Shown in pieces: positions 53,245-61,692 of a stretch of DNA of 64,000 nucleotides (positions within the stretch are counted from its first letter, which is position 1; every line of letters starts with the position of its first letter). Origin of the DNA: Cyclobacterium salsum (GTDB taxonomy: Bacteria; Bacteroidota; Bacteroidia; Cytophagales; Cyclobacteriaceae). The notes beneath the pieces are model-generated. The model did no database searches. It saw nothing but the letters and a program-made list of their open reading frames with translations, and was not told where the DNA came from. The stretch lies in the NCBI RefSeq assembly GCF_010119245.1, contig NZ_WNKG01000012.1:123718-187717 (forward strand), given 5' to 3'. The translations under genes were made by a program, and so were the position numbers.

Positions 53245-53673
53245 TCAATTTACGGCACCCTTGTTTTTTGTAATGACGATATTTTTGTCAAATAGATTGT
53301 AAATTTCCGTAAATACCTGTGGATAAACGGGCTTTTCCAGGTATCCAATAACCTGGGGGTACTTTCCGGATTTGGCTTTGTCTGCCGGATCCGTGGAGGA
53401 AGTGACCATTACTACCTGGATTTTATCCTTGTAGTCTTTGTCCTGGAGGGTGTCCAGAAAGGACCAACCGTCCATTACCGGCATGTTGATATCTAAAAAG
53501 ACCAGAATATTATCAAATTCATCTTTTCGGTTGTCCAACACATCAAATGCAAGTTTACCATTTTCAGATGTATGAATCGGTCCGTCAATAGGTGACGTTT
53601 TGACGATTTTTCGGATATAATGTAGCGTTAAAATATCGTCGTCCACTATTATGGTTTCAAGTTTTTCTTTCAT
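53245..53673 (-). CDS. Single-domain response regulator (CheY-like)
   Basis: A 142-residue stand-alone receiver with acidic pocket VDDD (10-13), phospho-acceptor Asp61 in VFLDINMPVMDGW, VTSS T-loop and conserved Lys in YLEKPV. It has no output domain. No kinase is adjacent, so it may act in phosphorelay with a hybrid kinase elsewhere. It has its own terminator before smc. Confidence 0.9.
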   Translation of the reverse strand: MKEKLETIIVDDDILTLHYIRKIVKTSPIDGPIHTSENGKLAFDVLDNRKDEFDNILVFLDINMPVMDGWSFLDTLQDKDYKDKIQVVMVTSSTDPADKAKSGKYPQVIGYLEKPVYPQVFTEIYNLFDKNIVITKNKGAVN

Positions 53674-54322
53674 TCGATTCTTTTTTTAACTGACCCGATT
53701 GCTTGTTTTTGACAGGTACTTCTACTGTCTTCCGAATTTATCATTTTAAACAAGATAAACAAAATGGAATTTAAAAAAATGAGGTTTGGATTTACATATT
53801 CAATTAAAAGGGCTTATTATATGAATTTTACACTAATAAGTATCAATAAAGTTGTTTTCAGAATGTCGAAAAAAGCTGATTTTTCGGAAAGTATACTACT
53901 ATTTGTATTTTGAATTTAAATAAGCCGATTTGATAAATTCAGATGTCAAAAATCCTAATGAATTGAGAATGTGCGAATTATTGGCTTGACTTCTATTTTT
54001 TGTAGTTGAAAGCACCTAATTTGTGCTTAGTGCTTGTGGTTAGTCCTTTATTAAAAAAAATATATGAATAATTATAAATTTAAATTGAATGATTTGTTTC
54101 AATCGATCGATATTAAATTAGTTATGAACTAATATTGTGTAAAAGAAGATTGGGCGGAAATATATACGGTAAATTTCACTTGGATTACGAAATATTGCTT
54201 TGTAAAATTATTTTTGGTCCTTCATTTTTTTTATTCTATGTTTATACTATTGAAAGAGATACTTGTACTATTTATATCACCTACTTATTCAATTTCGTAT
54301 TTATTTTTAAAAAAACTAAGCC
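53674..54322. other. AT-rich intergenic region
   Basis: A 649-bp stretch without a convincing gene on either strand. Base composition is clearly more AT-rich than in neighbouring genes. One TAnnTTTG match (TATTTTTG, 54209-54216) lies 107 bp before the bactofilin start. No strong hairpin or repeat was seen; one short frame at 54135-54359 has no plausible protein composition. Confidence 0.5.
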
Positions 54323-54793
54323 ATGTGGAACGCAGAAAAAAAATCAACCCAGTCGTTAAGTGAGCCAAGCACTACTTCATTTTTTGCTCCGGGATTCCGG
54401 ATGATAGGAGACATTGAGTCAAACAATGACGTTCGGGTAGAAGGAATTATTCAGGGAAATCTAATCACGAGTAAAAGGATTATTATCGGAAAGACTGGCC
54501 AGGTTATCGGCAATGTAAAAGGCTGTCATATCTCTATAATGGGAGAGGTAGTTGGTGAAGTAGTCGCGACTGACATTACGATTATCGGCGAGACCGGTGT
54601 GGTGCATGGTACTGTTCTAACAAACAAAATAAAAATTGACCCCGGTGCAGAAGTAGAGGCTTGTATTAAGAAACTCAAGAAGCAAGTGGACACTGAAAGC
54701 AACTCAAAACAAGTAAATAAGTCTGAAGGGGGGAAACGAAAGGAGCACAACCTGCCCCAACCTGAACTGGCTAAGGTGAGCCTGGAAAATTGA
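54323..54793 (+). CDS. Bactofilin (polymer-forming cytoskeletal protein)
   Basis: A 156-residue protein with a short disordered N-terminus containing FFAPGF, a central right-handed beta-helix of repeated hydrophobic turns (MIGDIESNNDVRVEGIIQGNL, IIIGKTGQVIGNVKGCHIS, EVVGEVVATDITIIGETGVVHG) and a charged C-terminal tail. Bactofilins polymerise without nucleotide and scaffold cell-wall or shape functions. It is a single gene with its own terminator. Confidence 0.93.
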   Translation: MWNAEKKSTQSLSEPSTTSFFAPGFRMIGDIESNNDVRVEGIIQGNLITSKRIIIGKTGQVIGNVKGCHISIMGEVVGEVVATDITIIGETGVVHGTVLTNKIKIDPGAEVEACIKKLKKQVDTESNSKQVNKSEGGKRKEHNLPQPELAKVSLEN

Positions 54794-54818
54794 GACGGTT
54801 CCGGGAACCACCCGGAAA

Positions 54819-54858
54819 TCGCTAAGGGATTAGCTGTCCCTTAGCGAATGGTTTTTTC
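54819..54858 (+). terminator. Terminator of bactofilin, overlapping the convergent gene end
   Basis: A perfect 11-bp stem TCGCTAAGGGA/TCCCTTAGCGA (54819-54829 and 54837-54847) is followed by ATGG and T6. It contains the stop codon and last codons of the convergent gene at 54830. Confidence 0.85.
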
Positions 54859-55369
54859 CAAAAGATTGATCAGCCAATACCAGTTTTGAGGCTTGCTCTA
54901 ATATTGTCTCTAAATTTTTGCTCGCCGATTGGTAGCCATCAATAATCATTCGAGTACTTCCGTTTTTATCAAGTAAGTAAATGGGGGATTTTAAGGTTAT
55001 TTTTTTTCCTAAATTTTTCTCCAAACATTTTTTAACCTCATTTTGAGGCTGATAGAACACCGGGAAAACCAAATCATCGCTCAGATAGGAATTGAGCCAG
55101 TTGAGCGATTTTAAATGTTCCTCGAAGGAATCTCGGTTGAACCCAATTAGATGGTAATTCAGTTTTTTTAGTTTGCGTAGGGTTTCAACTAATTCACCAG
55201 CCTCATTTTTGTTGGCGGGAATCAGTTCGGACGGATTGGTATAAACAATGATCCGCTTGTCCTGTATCAGTGATCTGAAGTGTACGTTGCCGTGATGCGT
55301 TTTAACAATCACATTCGGAAAAGCTACGTTCATATCCATAAAGTGCGATAGTTTTTTTTCAGTTTTCAT
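54830..55369 (-). CDS. Peroxiredoxin-like protein lacking the catalytic cysteine
   Basis: A 179-residue protein with an AhpC/Prx6-like beginning (LSHFMDMNVAFPNVIVKTHHGNVHFRS, then IIVYTNPSELIPANKNE). Aligned with the Prx signature HP-DFTPVC-TE, the peroxidatic Cys is replaced by Asn. The middle (YHLIGFNRDSFEEHLKSLNW) matches the Prx helix region. The only Cys lies in VKKCLEK, so peroxidase activity by the normal mechanism is not expected. ATG 55369 is used; an earlier frame start at 55435 would add 22 unlike residues. Confidence 0.65.
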   Translation of the reverse strand: MKTEKKLSHFMDMNVAFPNVIVKTHHGNVHFRSLIQDKRIIVYTNPSELIPANKNEAGELVETLRKLKKLNYHLIGFNRDSFEEHLKSLNWLNSYLSDDLVFPVFYQPQNEVKKCLEKNLGKKITLKSPIYLLDKNGSTRMIIDGYQSASKNLETILEQASKLVLADQSFGKNHSLRDS

Positions 55370-55435
55370 TTTAGCGTAAGGTTTATAAATACTTTGGGTA
55401 CTATTTTTTTGTTGTATGAATATACTAAAAATCAA

Positions 55436-55723
55436 TTGAAATATTATTGTAAGAAATGGCTTTCATAGGTAAAACTGATTAAAATCATATAATTTATCGG
55501 TTTTCGCTACGAACGTAATAATTCTGTTTTGGGTCATTTAATGATAAGTTATTTTGCGGCCACCGGAGATCACTCGAAGCTAAGAGTTCATGGGCAACAG
55601 GCGGCTTCAGCCCAGCCTTCACCAACGGGGATGCTTTTTTCTACTTTGGATCTACTGCTCAAAAAAGAGTACCGTAAAACCGATAAATTTTGTACATTCA
55701 CCTTTCAAACGAATGGGTAACCT
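55436..55723. other. Intergenic region, no recognised element
   Basis: Between divergent genes. The right part is less AT-rich than the left, and short frames at 55529-55720 and 55590-55877 run through it, but neither has convincing protein character. It contains presumably the promoters of both genes. Nothing else seen. Confidence 0.4.
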
Positions 55724-56245
55724 ATGGATTCAGGGACTATATTTTATATCATTGCCATTATCATTTATTTTATTTACACCTCGTTTATCCAAAAAAAGGC
55801 TGAAAAACCGACTTCAGACCAGGAGGAGTCGGACGCTAAGCCACCTCAGAAAGGGCCATCATTTGACGACTTGCTGAGAGAAATCCGGAACGAACAAGGG
55901 CAACGGGAACGAGATATGGATGCTTCCGGGGAACCGGAAGAAGTGACCTATGCTGAGAAAACCACGGCTGAAGAAGTTGAGGCGGCTGAGTATCGAACAG
56001 AGAATCAAGAGAATTACAAAAAGAACCAAGAGGCATATAAAAACCCCTATCAGGATCTCAAACAGCCCTTGGTCAAACTAGACGATCAGGTAGATCTGGC
56101 AGACGATAAAAAATTATTGGGTGAAGTAGAGGATGTAGCGGCCGAAAATCCCGGAAACAGCAAATATGCCCGACTGCTGAAAAACCCAGCGTCTGCCAGA
56201 GATGCTGTCATTCTGACTGAAATTTTTAATAGAAGACATTTTTAA
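55724..56245 (+). CDS. Membrane-anchored protein with acidic, disordered-looking cytoplasmic part
   Basis: A 173-residue protein with one N-terminal hydrophobic helix (about 4-23, TIFYIIAIIIYFIYTSF) followed by a highly charged region rich in Glu, Lys and Asn (residues 25-145), then a small C-terminal helical block (NSKYARLLKNPASARDAVILTEIFNRRHF). The C-terminal block looks like a conserved motif in Bacteroidota hypothetical proteins (from memory). It lies 54 bp upstream of the Nramp-like carrier. Function unknown. Confidence 0.75.
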   Translation: MDSGTIFYIIAIIIYFIYTSFIQKKAEKPTSDQEESDAKPPQKGPSFDDLLREIRNEQGQRERDMDASGEPEEVTYAEKTTAEEVEAAEYRTENQENYKKNQEAYKNPYQDLKQPLVKLDDQVDLADDKKLLGEVEDVAAENPGNSKYARLLKNPASARDAVILTEIFNRRHF

Positions 56246-56299
56246 CCGGAATATGCACGTTACTTTTCCGTTTTACCAGCTACGTTTTTCTTTTCTGTC

Positions 56300-57493
56300 A
56301 TGTTGATGCGATGGTTGAAATCCCTGGGACCGGGCCTGATCACCGCCGCTCTGGTATTTGGTCCGGGTAGCCTGACCATCACTTCCAAATTGGGGGCTAT
56401 CTATGGTTTCCAATTGCTCTGGGTCATCGCAATAGCCGTTGTGTTAATGATTACTTTTACTGGGATGGGTGCACGGATAGGCTTAGCCACTGAGGTTTCA
56501 CTGATAAGTATTTTCCGGCAAAAATGGGGAAACCTGGCGGCATGGGTGGCCGGATTGGGGATTTTCTTTGTAACGGCCTCTTTTCAGGCTGGAAACACAG
56601 TAGGTGCTGGAATGGCTTTATCCGAATCCCTGGGCAGTTCAAACGCTGTTTGGATTTTGATCATCTCCTTGTTAGCCATTTCCCTGCTTTTCTTCAAATC
56701 CTTTTACCGCATATTGGAAAAAGTGATGATCGCCATGGTGACTATCATGGTAGTTTCATTTTTTTTCACCCTTGTGTTGGCCCCACCTTCATTCGATAAT
56801 ATTGTATCCGGTTTTAAACCTTCTATTCCTCCGGGGGCTTTTATTTTGGTAATTGCGTTGGTAGCCTCTAGTTTTTCCATTGCCGGGGCTTTTTACCAGG
56901 CCTATCTGGTGCAGGAGAAAGGATGGAGAAAAGAACAGAAAGGGGATGCCCTTCGGGAGAGCTTCACGGGAATAGTCGTATTAGGATTGATTTCATCAAT
57001 GATCATGTTAAGTGCTGCGACGATTCTGTATCCCAAGGGCATCGGAGTCAATTCTGCTGCTGATATGGGCATGGCCCTGGAGCCTGTGTATGGGAAATTT
57101 TCCTTTTTGGTATTTATGGTGGGGTTGTTTGGCGCGTCTTTTTCCTCGCTTCTGGGCAATGCCACCATTGGCGGTACCTTGTTGGCAGACGCACTATCCA
57201 TGGGCAGGGACCTGAATAGTGTTCGGGTGAAGCTTTTGATCTCCCTGGTCATCGTCATTGGGGCGGCTGTGGCGCTGATTTTTGGGCGGCTACCTTTGGA
57301 GCTGATTGTTTTTGCCCAGGGCATTACTATTTTTGCCGTTCCGTTTATTGGTCTTGGCATCTTCCTGATCGGAAATGATGGAAAAATAATGGGAAATATG
57401 AAAAATGGGATAGGAACCATCTTACTGGGAGCCTTTGGATTGTTGGTTTTACTGACATTGGCAGTCAGCAATGCCTACGTCCTGTTTTTTTAG
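56300..57493 (+). CDS. Nramp-related divalent cation transporter lacking canonical metal motifs
   Basis: A 397-residue membrane protein with about 11 helices and the Nramp/MntH overall pattern. In TM1 the canonical DPGN is replaced by FGPGSLT (residues 20-26), and in the TM6 region ASSFSIAGAFYQAYL lacks the MPH-type motif. It starts with LGPGLITAALVFGPG, typical for the family, but the metal-coordinating Asp is missing. Transport of transition metals is therefore doubtful. It precedes the SDR/DHDPS-like genes by 75 bp. Alternative starts: ATG 56306. Confidence 0.82.
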   Translation: MLMRWLKSLGPGLITAALVFGPGSLTITSKLGAIYGFQLLWVIAIAVVLMITFTGMGARIGLATEVSLISIFRQKWGNLAAWVAGLGIFFVTASFQAGNTVGAGMALSESLGSSNAVWILIISLLAISLLFFKSFYRILEKVMIAMVTIMVVSFFFTLVLAPPSFDNIVSGFKPSIPPGAFILVIALVASSFSIAGAFYQAYLVQEKGWRKEQKGDALRESFTGIVVLGLISSMIMLSAATILYPKGIGVNSAADMGMALEPVYGKFSFLVFMVGLFGASFSSLLGNATIGGTLLADALSMGRDLNSVRVKLLISLVIVIGAAVALIFGRLPLELIVFAQGITIFAVPFIGLGIFLIGNDGKIMGNMKNGIGTILLGAFGLLVLLTLAVSNAYVLFF

Positions 57494-57568
57494 TAAAAAA
57501 GTTTCATTTAAGATAAAATGTTTAAAAATTGCAGCCAGGAAGCTAGTACACCCCAAATAGCGTAACCC

Positions 57569-58585
57569 ATGAAAACCATAGCAGAACTCGAAGAAAAATT
57601 AAGTAAGCCCTCTCCCGCATTGGTGAAGGATATCCAACAAATCGATGGTGATATTCTTCTGTTGGGGGTGGCCGGTAAAATGGGACCCAGTCTTGCCAGG
57701 TTGCTGGTACGGGCGATTCAGGAGGCCGGCGTTACGAAAGAGGTATTCGGGGTATCCCGGTTTTCAAATGAAAGTATCAAACAGGAACTGGAAACGGAGG
57801 GAATTCGATGCATTCGTGCAGACCTCCTCGATGACGGGGACCTGCAGGCATTACCCCTTGCAAAAAACGTCATCTACCTGGCGGGTAAAAAATTTGGAAC
57901 CACGGGCGAGGCGCACACGACCTGGGCAATGAATGCCTACCTGCCCGGAAGGGTGTCGGAAAAATTCAGGGATTCGCGGATAGTGGTCTTTTCAAGCGGA
58001 AATGTATATCCCTTTGTGCATTATGCTTCTGGTGGCGCGTCGGAAACCACTCCGCCTGAACCTCTGGGGGAATATGCACAATCCTGTTTGGGCCGGGAAC
58101 GGATTTTTGAATACTTCAGCCATCAATACCGGATTCCCATGCTGATTTACCGCCTGAACTATGCCATCGATATGCGGTATGGAAACCTCCTGGAAATTGG
58201 TAAAATGGTGGAAAAGGGGCAGCCCATTGATTTGAGAAGTGGCCACATGAATGTGATTTGGCAGGGAGATGCCAATGAAATAGCGATTCGATCCCTGCTA
58301 CATGTCAGCAGCCCTCCCAGGTTACTAAATGTGACCGGCCCGGAAACCGTGAGTATACGCCAGGTCGCAGGCAAATTTGGTGAACTCCTAAACAAAACAC
58401 CGGTATTTATCAATGAACCCGAGCCCATGGCTTTGTTAAGCAATGCCTCCCTTTGCCACCGCCTGTTTGGCTACCCTTCCGTCTCCCTGCTGGAGATGAT
58501 CGAAATGACTGCAGCCTGGATACGGGAGGATGGTGCTACGTTAAACAAACCAACCCATTTTCAGGAAAGAGAAGGAAAATTTTAG
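57569..58585 (+). CDS. NAD-dependent epimerase/dehydratase-like protein
   Basis: A 338-residue extended SDR-type protein. The Rossmann motif is LLGVAGKMGPSLARLL and the NNA-like segment is VIYLAGKKFGT. The Ser region is VVFSSGNVYPF. At the catalytic motif the sequence reads YAQSCLGRERIF: the Tyr is present but the Lys of YxxxK is replaced by Cys. It could be inactive or use a different mechanism. It lies 6 bp before the DHDPS-like gene, so the two are probably co-translated. Confidence 0.82.
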   Translation: MKTIAELEEKLSKPSPALVKDIQQIDGDILLLGVAGKMGPSLARLLVRAIQEAGVTKEVFGVSRFSNESIKQELETEGIRCIRADLLDDGDLQALPLAKNVIYLAGKKFGTTGEAHTTWAMNAYLPGRVSEKFRDSRIVVFSSGNVYPFVHYASGGASETTPPEPLGEYAQSCLGRERIFEYFSHQYRIPMLIYRLNYAIDMRYGNLLEIGKMVEKGQPIDLRSGHMNVIWQGDANEIAIRSLLHVSSPPRLLNVTGPETVSIRQVAGKFGELLNKTPVFINEPEPMALLSNASLCHRLFGYPSVSLLEMIEMTAAWIREDGATLNKPTHFQEREGKF

Positions 58586-58591
58586 ATTCTT

Positions 58592-59653
58592 ATGCATCAG
58601 ATAGACCCCCTAATAGAAAAGCATCTGCAGGAAGGCACCGTCATTCCTGCTCATCCCCTGGCATTAAACAAACACCGCAAGCTGGACGAAAGGCACCAAC
58701 GGGCATTGACACGTTATTACCTGGCTTCCGGTGCCGGCGGCATGGCAGTGGGTGTACATAGTACCCAGTTTGAAATCCGTGATAAGCAATACGGTCTGTT
58801 GAAACCGGTGTTGGAAATGGCCATGGAAGAGGTTAAGGCGGCGGAACTTGATAGGCCCTTTATTAAAGTGGCCGGAATCGTGGGGAATACCCAACAGGCA
58901 CTAGAAGAGGCAGTGCTGGCTAGCGAACTTGGGTATGATTTGGGTTTGCTTAGTGCGGGAGGATTGGGCGATTGGTCTGAGAAGGACTTAATTGCCCGGG
59001 CGGAGAAAGTAGCCGAAGAAATCCCCCTCTTTGGGTTTTACCTACAGCCTTCCGCTGGCGGGAGGTTATTGAGTTATGACTTTTGGAAAGATTTTGCCCA
59101 GATTCCCAATGTGAAAGCCATAAAAATGGCTCCCTTTAATCGGTACCAAACCCTGGATGTGGTACGAGCGGTATGTGCTTCCGGGAGGCCAGCGCAAATA
59201 GCCTTGTACACAGGCAACGATGACAATATCGTTGCTGATTTATTGACGGATTATACCCTGCTGGTAAATGGGCAAAGGGTAACCAAAAGGATCGTTGGTG
59301 GATTGTTAGGGCACTGGGCCGTCTGGACTTCCCAAGCGGTAACCCTGCTCAAAGAAGTGAAAAAATGTCTGGATAATAAAGGAGAAGGAATAAGAGAACT
59401 TCTTGAGCTAGGAGTGCAGATTACCGATGCCAATGCGGCAATTTTTGATCCCAAACATCAATTTAAGGGGTGTATTTCCGGTATACACGAAATTCTTAGG
59501 AGACAAGGGTTGCTGCCCGGGATCTGGTGCCTCAGTGAGGAAGAAAAATTATCTCCGGGGCAAGTAGAAGAGATCGACCGGATCTACGCCGATTATCCCT
59601 GGCTGAATGACGATGTATTTGTCAGGGAAAATCTCAATAGGTTTTTTGGCTGA
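58592..59653 (+). CDS. Dihydrodipicolinate synthase/N-acetylneuraminate lyase family aldolase
   Basis: A 353-residue class I aldolase-type protein, longer than DapA (about 290). The conserved Tyr lies in FGFYLQPSAGG and the Schiff-base Lys in VKAIKMAPFNRYQTLD. The early region has AGGMAVGVHSTQFE in place of DapA's GTTGE. A C-terminal extension follows (IRRIY-type helices to the end). It likely cleaves or forms a 2-keto sugar acid; the substrate is unknown. Co-directional with the SDR protein 6 bp upstream. Confidence 0.85.
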   Translation: MHQIDPLIEKHLQEGTVIPAHPLALNKHRKLDERHQRALTRYYLASGAGGMAVGVHSTQFEIRDKQYGLLKPVLEMAMEEVKAAELDRPFIKVAGIVGNTQQALEEAVLASELGYDLGLLSAGGLGDWSEKDLIARAEKVAEEIPLFGFYLQPSAGGRLLSYDFWKDFAQIPNVKAIKMAPFNRYQTLDVVRAVCASGRPAQIALYTGNDDNIVADLLTDYTLLVNGQRVTKRIVGGLLGHWAVWTSQAVTLLKEVKKCLDNKGEGIRELLELGVQITDANAAIFDPKHQFKGCISGIHEILRRQGLLPGIWCLSEEEKLSPGQVEEIDRIYADYPWLNDDVFVRENLNRFFG

Positions 59654-59656
59654 ATA

Positions 59657-61465
59657 TCAGGGAGCGAGGTAGTATTCAAAAAATGAATAAATGATTTCGT
59701 TGGAATCGGGACTGGGAGAATGGTTCGGGCGGTTACTCATGCCGACCCGGTTTTTTGCTCCATAAAAATTATTTGCTCTCAAGCTGTAGTTCAGCGGAAC
59801 CCAACGGTCCTGCGAATCTTCCGAGCCTCCTGAAACCAAAAAAGGTCGTGGGGCCATCAGTACGTGCAGTTCGTGTAGGTTCATTCCTTTTTCTACCAAC
59901 TCCGGATAGAGCCCTTTGGCAGGATTTTCTTCGGTAGGAATTCCCCTGTCCCTCCAGGGGTTGGGATGGTAGCCCAGGTACCAGGGTTCCCAATAATTAA
60001 TGTCCGGTCTGGTTTCGTCGAATACGATACCGGGGTCCGACCAGGCTGCTGCTGCGTATTTTTCGAAGAGGCAGGAAGCAAACATGGCCCATTTACCACC
60101 ATAAGAATGGCCGGTGATTCCAATTTTTTCTTTGTCAACTTCGGGGAGGGAGGCAAGCAGGTGCCAGGCATTGCCCGCGGCGTAGGCCAGCATGGAAAGG
60201 GGTTGTACCCTGGCACTGTCTATATGCGGATAATAAATCGAATAGGTTTGATTCTCCGTGGTGGCCGTGGTGCCAAGGGATAGGGTGACAAATCCGCGTT
60301 TCGCCAGTTGCAATGCAAAATCGCGGTGAGGTTTTCCCTCGCCAATAGCCGTTTCCGGCTCGTAATAAACGGTCACTACCGCTGGCCGGTTTTCAGCACC
60401 ATGGGGAAGCAGTAAATAACCCTCAGTCCATTGCCCGGGAACCCACTCAAATCGAATCTTTTTTTGGACAAAACCTTCTCTTTCCCTGGTATCTAAAATT
60501 TCGAACGTTGGCTGGGTATTTATCTCCGGCCATTTCCCCATTAGTTTGTGCCATTTTTGAAGGATTTCTTTTCTTCTTTCCTTCCAGTCGGCCAGGTCAT
60601 TTACCACCTGGCCATCATCGAAAACGAATGGATCGCTGAAATTTCCTTCCACTTCTTCGTATTCATAAGGAATGGAAAAATAGGGTGCCAATCCATCCCA
60701 CTGGATCATTTTTTTAAGGTAGGCGGGAAACGTCTGGCCCTGGCTGGTACCACTTCCCTCTACTCCCTGTCCGAAGGTGATGCTATCACCAAAAAAGACC
60801 ATGCTTTTCTTTTCCGTTATTTTTCCCTTAGCGACCAAAAAGTTAAAAATTTGTTCGGCAATGATTCGATTACCTTCACTGGTCGGATGGACCCCATCTG
60901 CTTTTCCGGAATTAGCTACGTTCCGAATCAGCGAGCTTTTGCCCGTATTGGGAGAGTTCCTGGAAATAAATTCCTGATATAGGTCAATCATCGGCAGTCC
61001 GTTAACTTTGGCCAGATCGGCGATGATTTCATTTGCCCGTTGGATTCGCATTAAAGGTGGGGAATCAAAAAAAGATAATTCATATCTGCCGGAAATGGCG
61101 TTGGTATCCACCGGGGTAAGGTTCATCAATACCGTTTCTATTCCCGCCTCCTTAAGCTTGCTGATGATCTTCTGGTAAGATTTTCGAAAGGTGCCGTAAT
61201 CCAAAAATTTATGCAAGTTGATCATGTCGTGCATGCCCGCCAGGATAAAAACCATATCGGGGTTTTCAGTCAATACATCCCCCTCCAGCCTTGCCAACAA
61301 ATCCAGGGAGTTATTTCCACCCGCTCCCTTATTGATGATCCTCCAGGTTTGCTCCTCAGGAGCACTTTCCCTGAGTATGGAATCTTTGAAAGCCAGATCC
61401 GACGCAAAGCTTGCATTTCCGCCAGAAAAAAGAAGAATCCATGCGAATAAGAATCTGAAATGCAT
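59657..61465 (-). CDS. SGNH-like / alpha-beta hydrolase fusion, secreted
   Basis: A 602-residue protein with a signal peptide (1-22). The first region has SGNH blocks II, III and V (INKGAGGNNS, ILAGMHDM where the block III Asn is His, and DGVHPTSEGN near 190-199) but no GDS block before them. The missing block I, VFFGDSITFGQGVEG (Ser228), appears after them at 223-237. Residues about 290-602 form a peptidase/dienelactone-type alpha/beta hydrolase: VTVYYEPETA, nucleophile GHSYGG, acid in SGGSEDSQDR and His in SNRPNHSPSP. It likely removes acyl groups from carbohydrates; this is inference. Confidence 0.8.
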   Translation of the reverse strand: MHFRFLFAWILLFSGGNASFASDLAFKDSILRESAPEEQTWRIINKGAGGNNSLDLLARLEGDVLTENPDMVFILAGMHDMINLHKFLDYGTFRKSYQKIISKLKEAGIETVLMNLTPVDTNAISGRYELSFFDSPPLMRIQRANEIIADLAKVNGLPMIDLYQEFISRNSPNTGKSSLIRNVANSGKADGVHPTSEGNRIIAEQIFNFLVAKGKITEKKSMVFFGDSITFGQGVEGSGTSQGQTFPAYLKKMIQWDGLAPYFSIPYEYEEVEGNFSDPFVFDDGQVVNDLADWKERRKEILQKWHKLMGKWPEINTQPTFEILDTREREGFVQKKIRFEWVPGQWTEGYLLLPHGAENRPAVVTVYYEPETAIGEGKPHRDFALQLAKRGFVTLSLGTTATTENQTYSIYYPHIDSARVQPLSMLAYAAGNAWHLLASLPEVDKEKIGITGHSYGGKWAMFASCLFEKYAAAAWSDPGIVFDETRPDINYWEPWYLGYHPNPWRDRGIPTEENPAKGLYPELVEKGMNLHELHVLMAPRPFLVSGGSEDSQDRWVPLNYSLRANNFYGAKNRVGMSNRPNHSPSPDSNEIIYSFFEYYLAP

Positions 61466-61692
61466 TTTAATTGATTTAAAGAATGTTTTTTTAAATTTAA
61501 GAATTTCTATTCTTTTTCACTATTCCTTAGCGATTATTTCAGGTGGATGGCTAAATAATTGCAGGTCAATGTATTATAATTCCTAAATTTTAGAGGTAAA
61601 ATTCAATTTGTCTCCTCACTTTTGGGTTTCAGATCCAAGCCTAATGCCGTATATTGCCTGTTGCTATTTATTAGAAACAGATCTCTTCCCTT

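Noticed and set aside
54135..54359. 74-residue frame in the AT-rich gap
   Set aside because: Low-complexity AT-rich composition and overlap with the bactofilin start; no recognisable domain.
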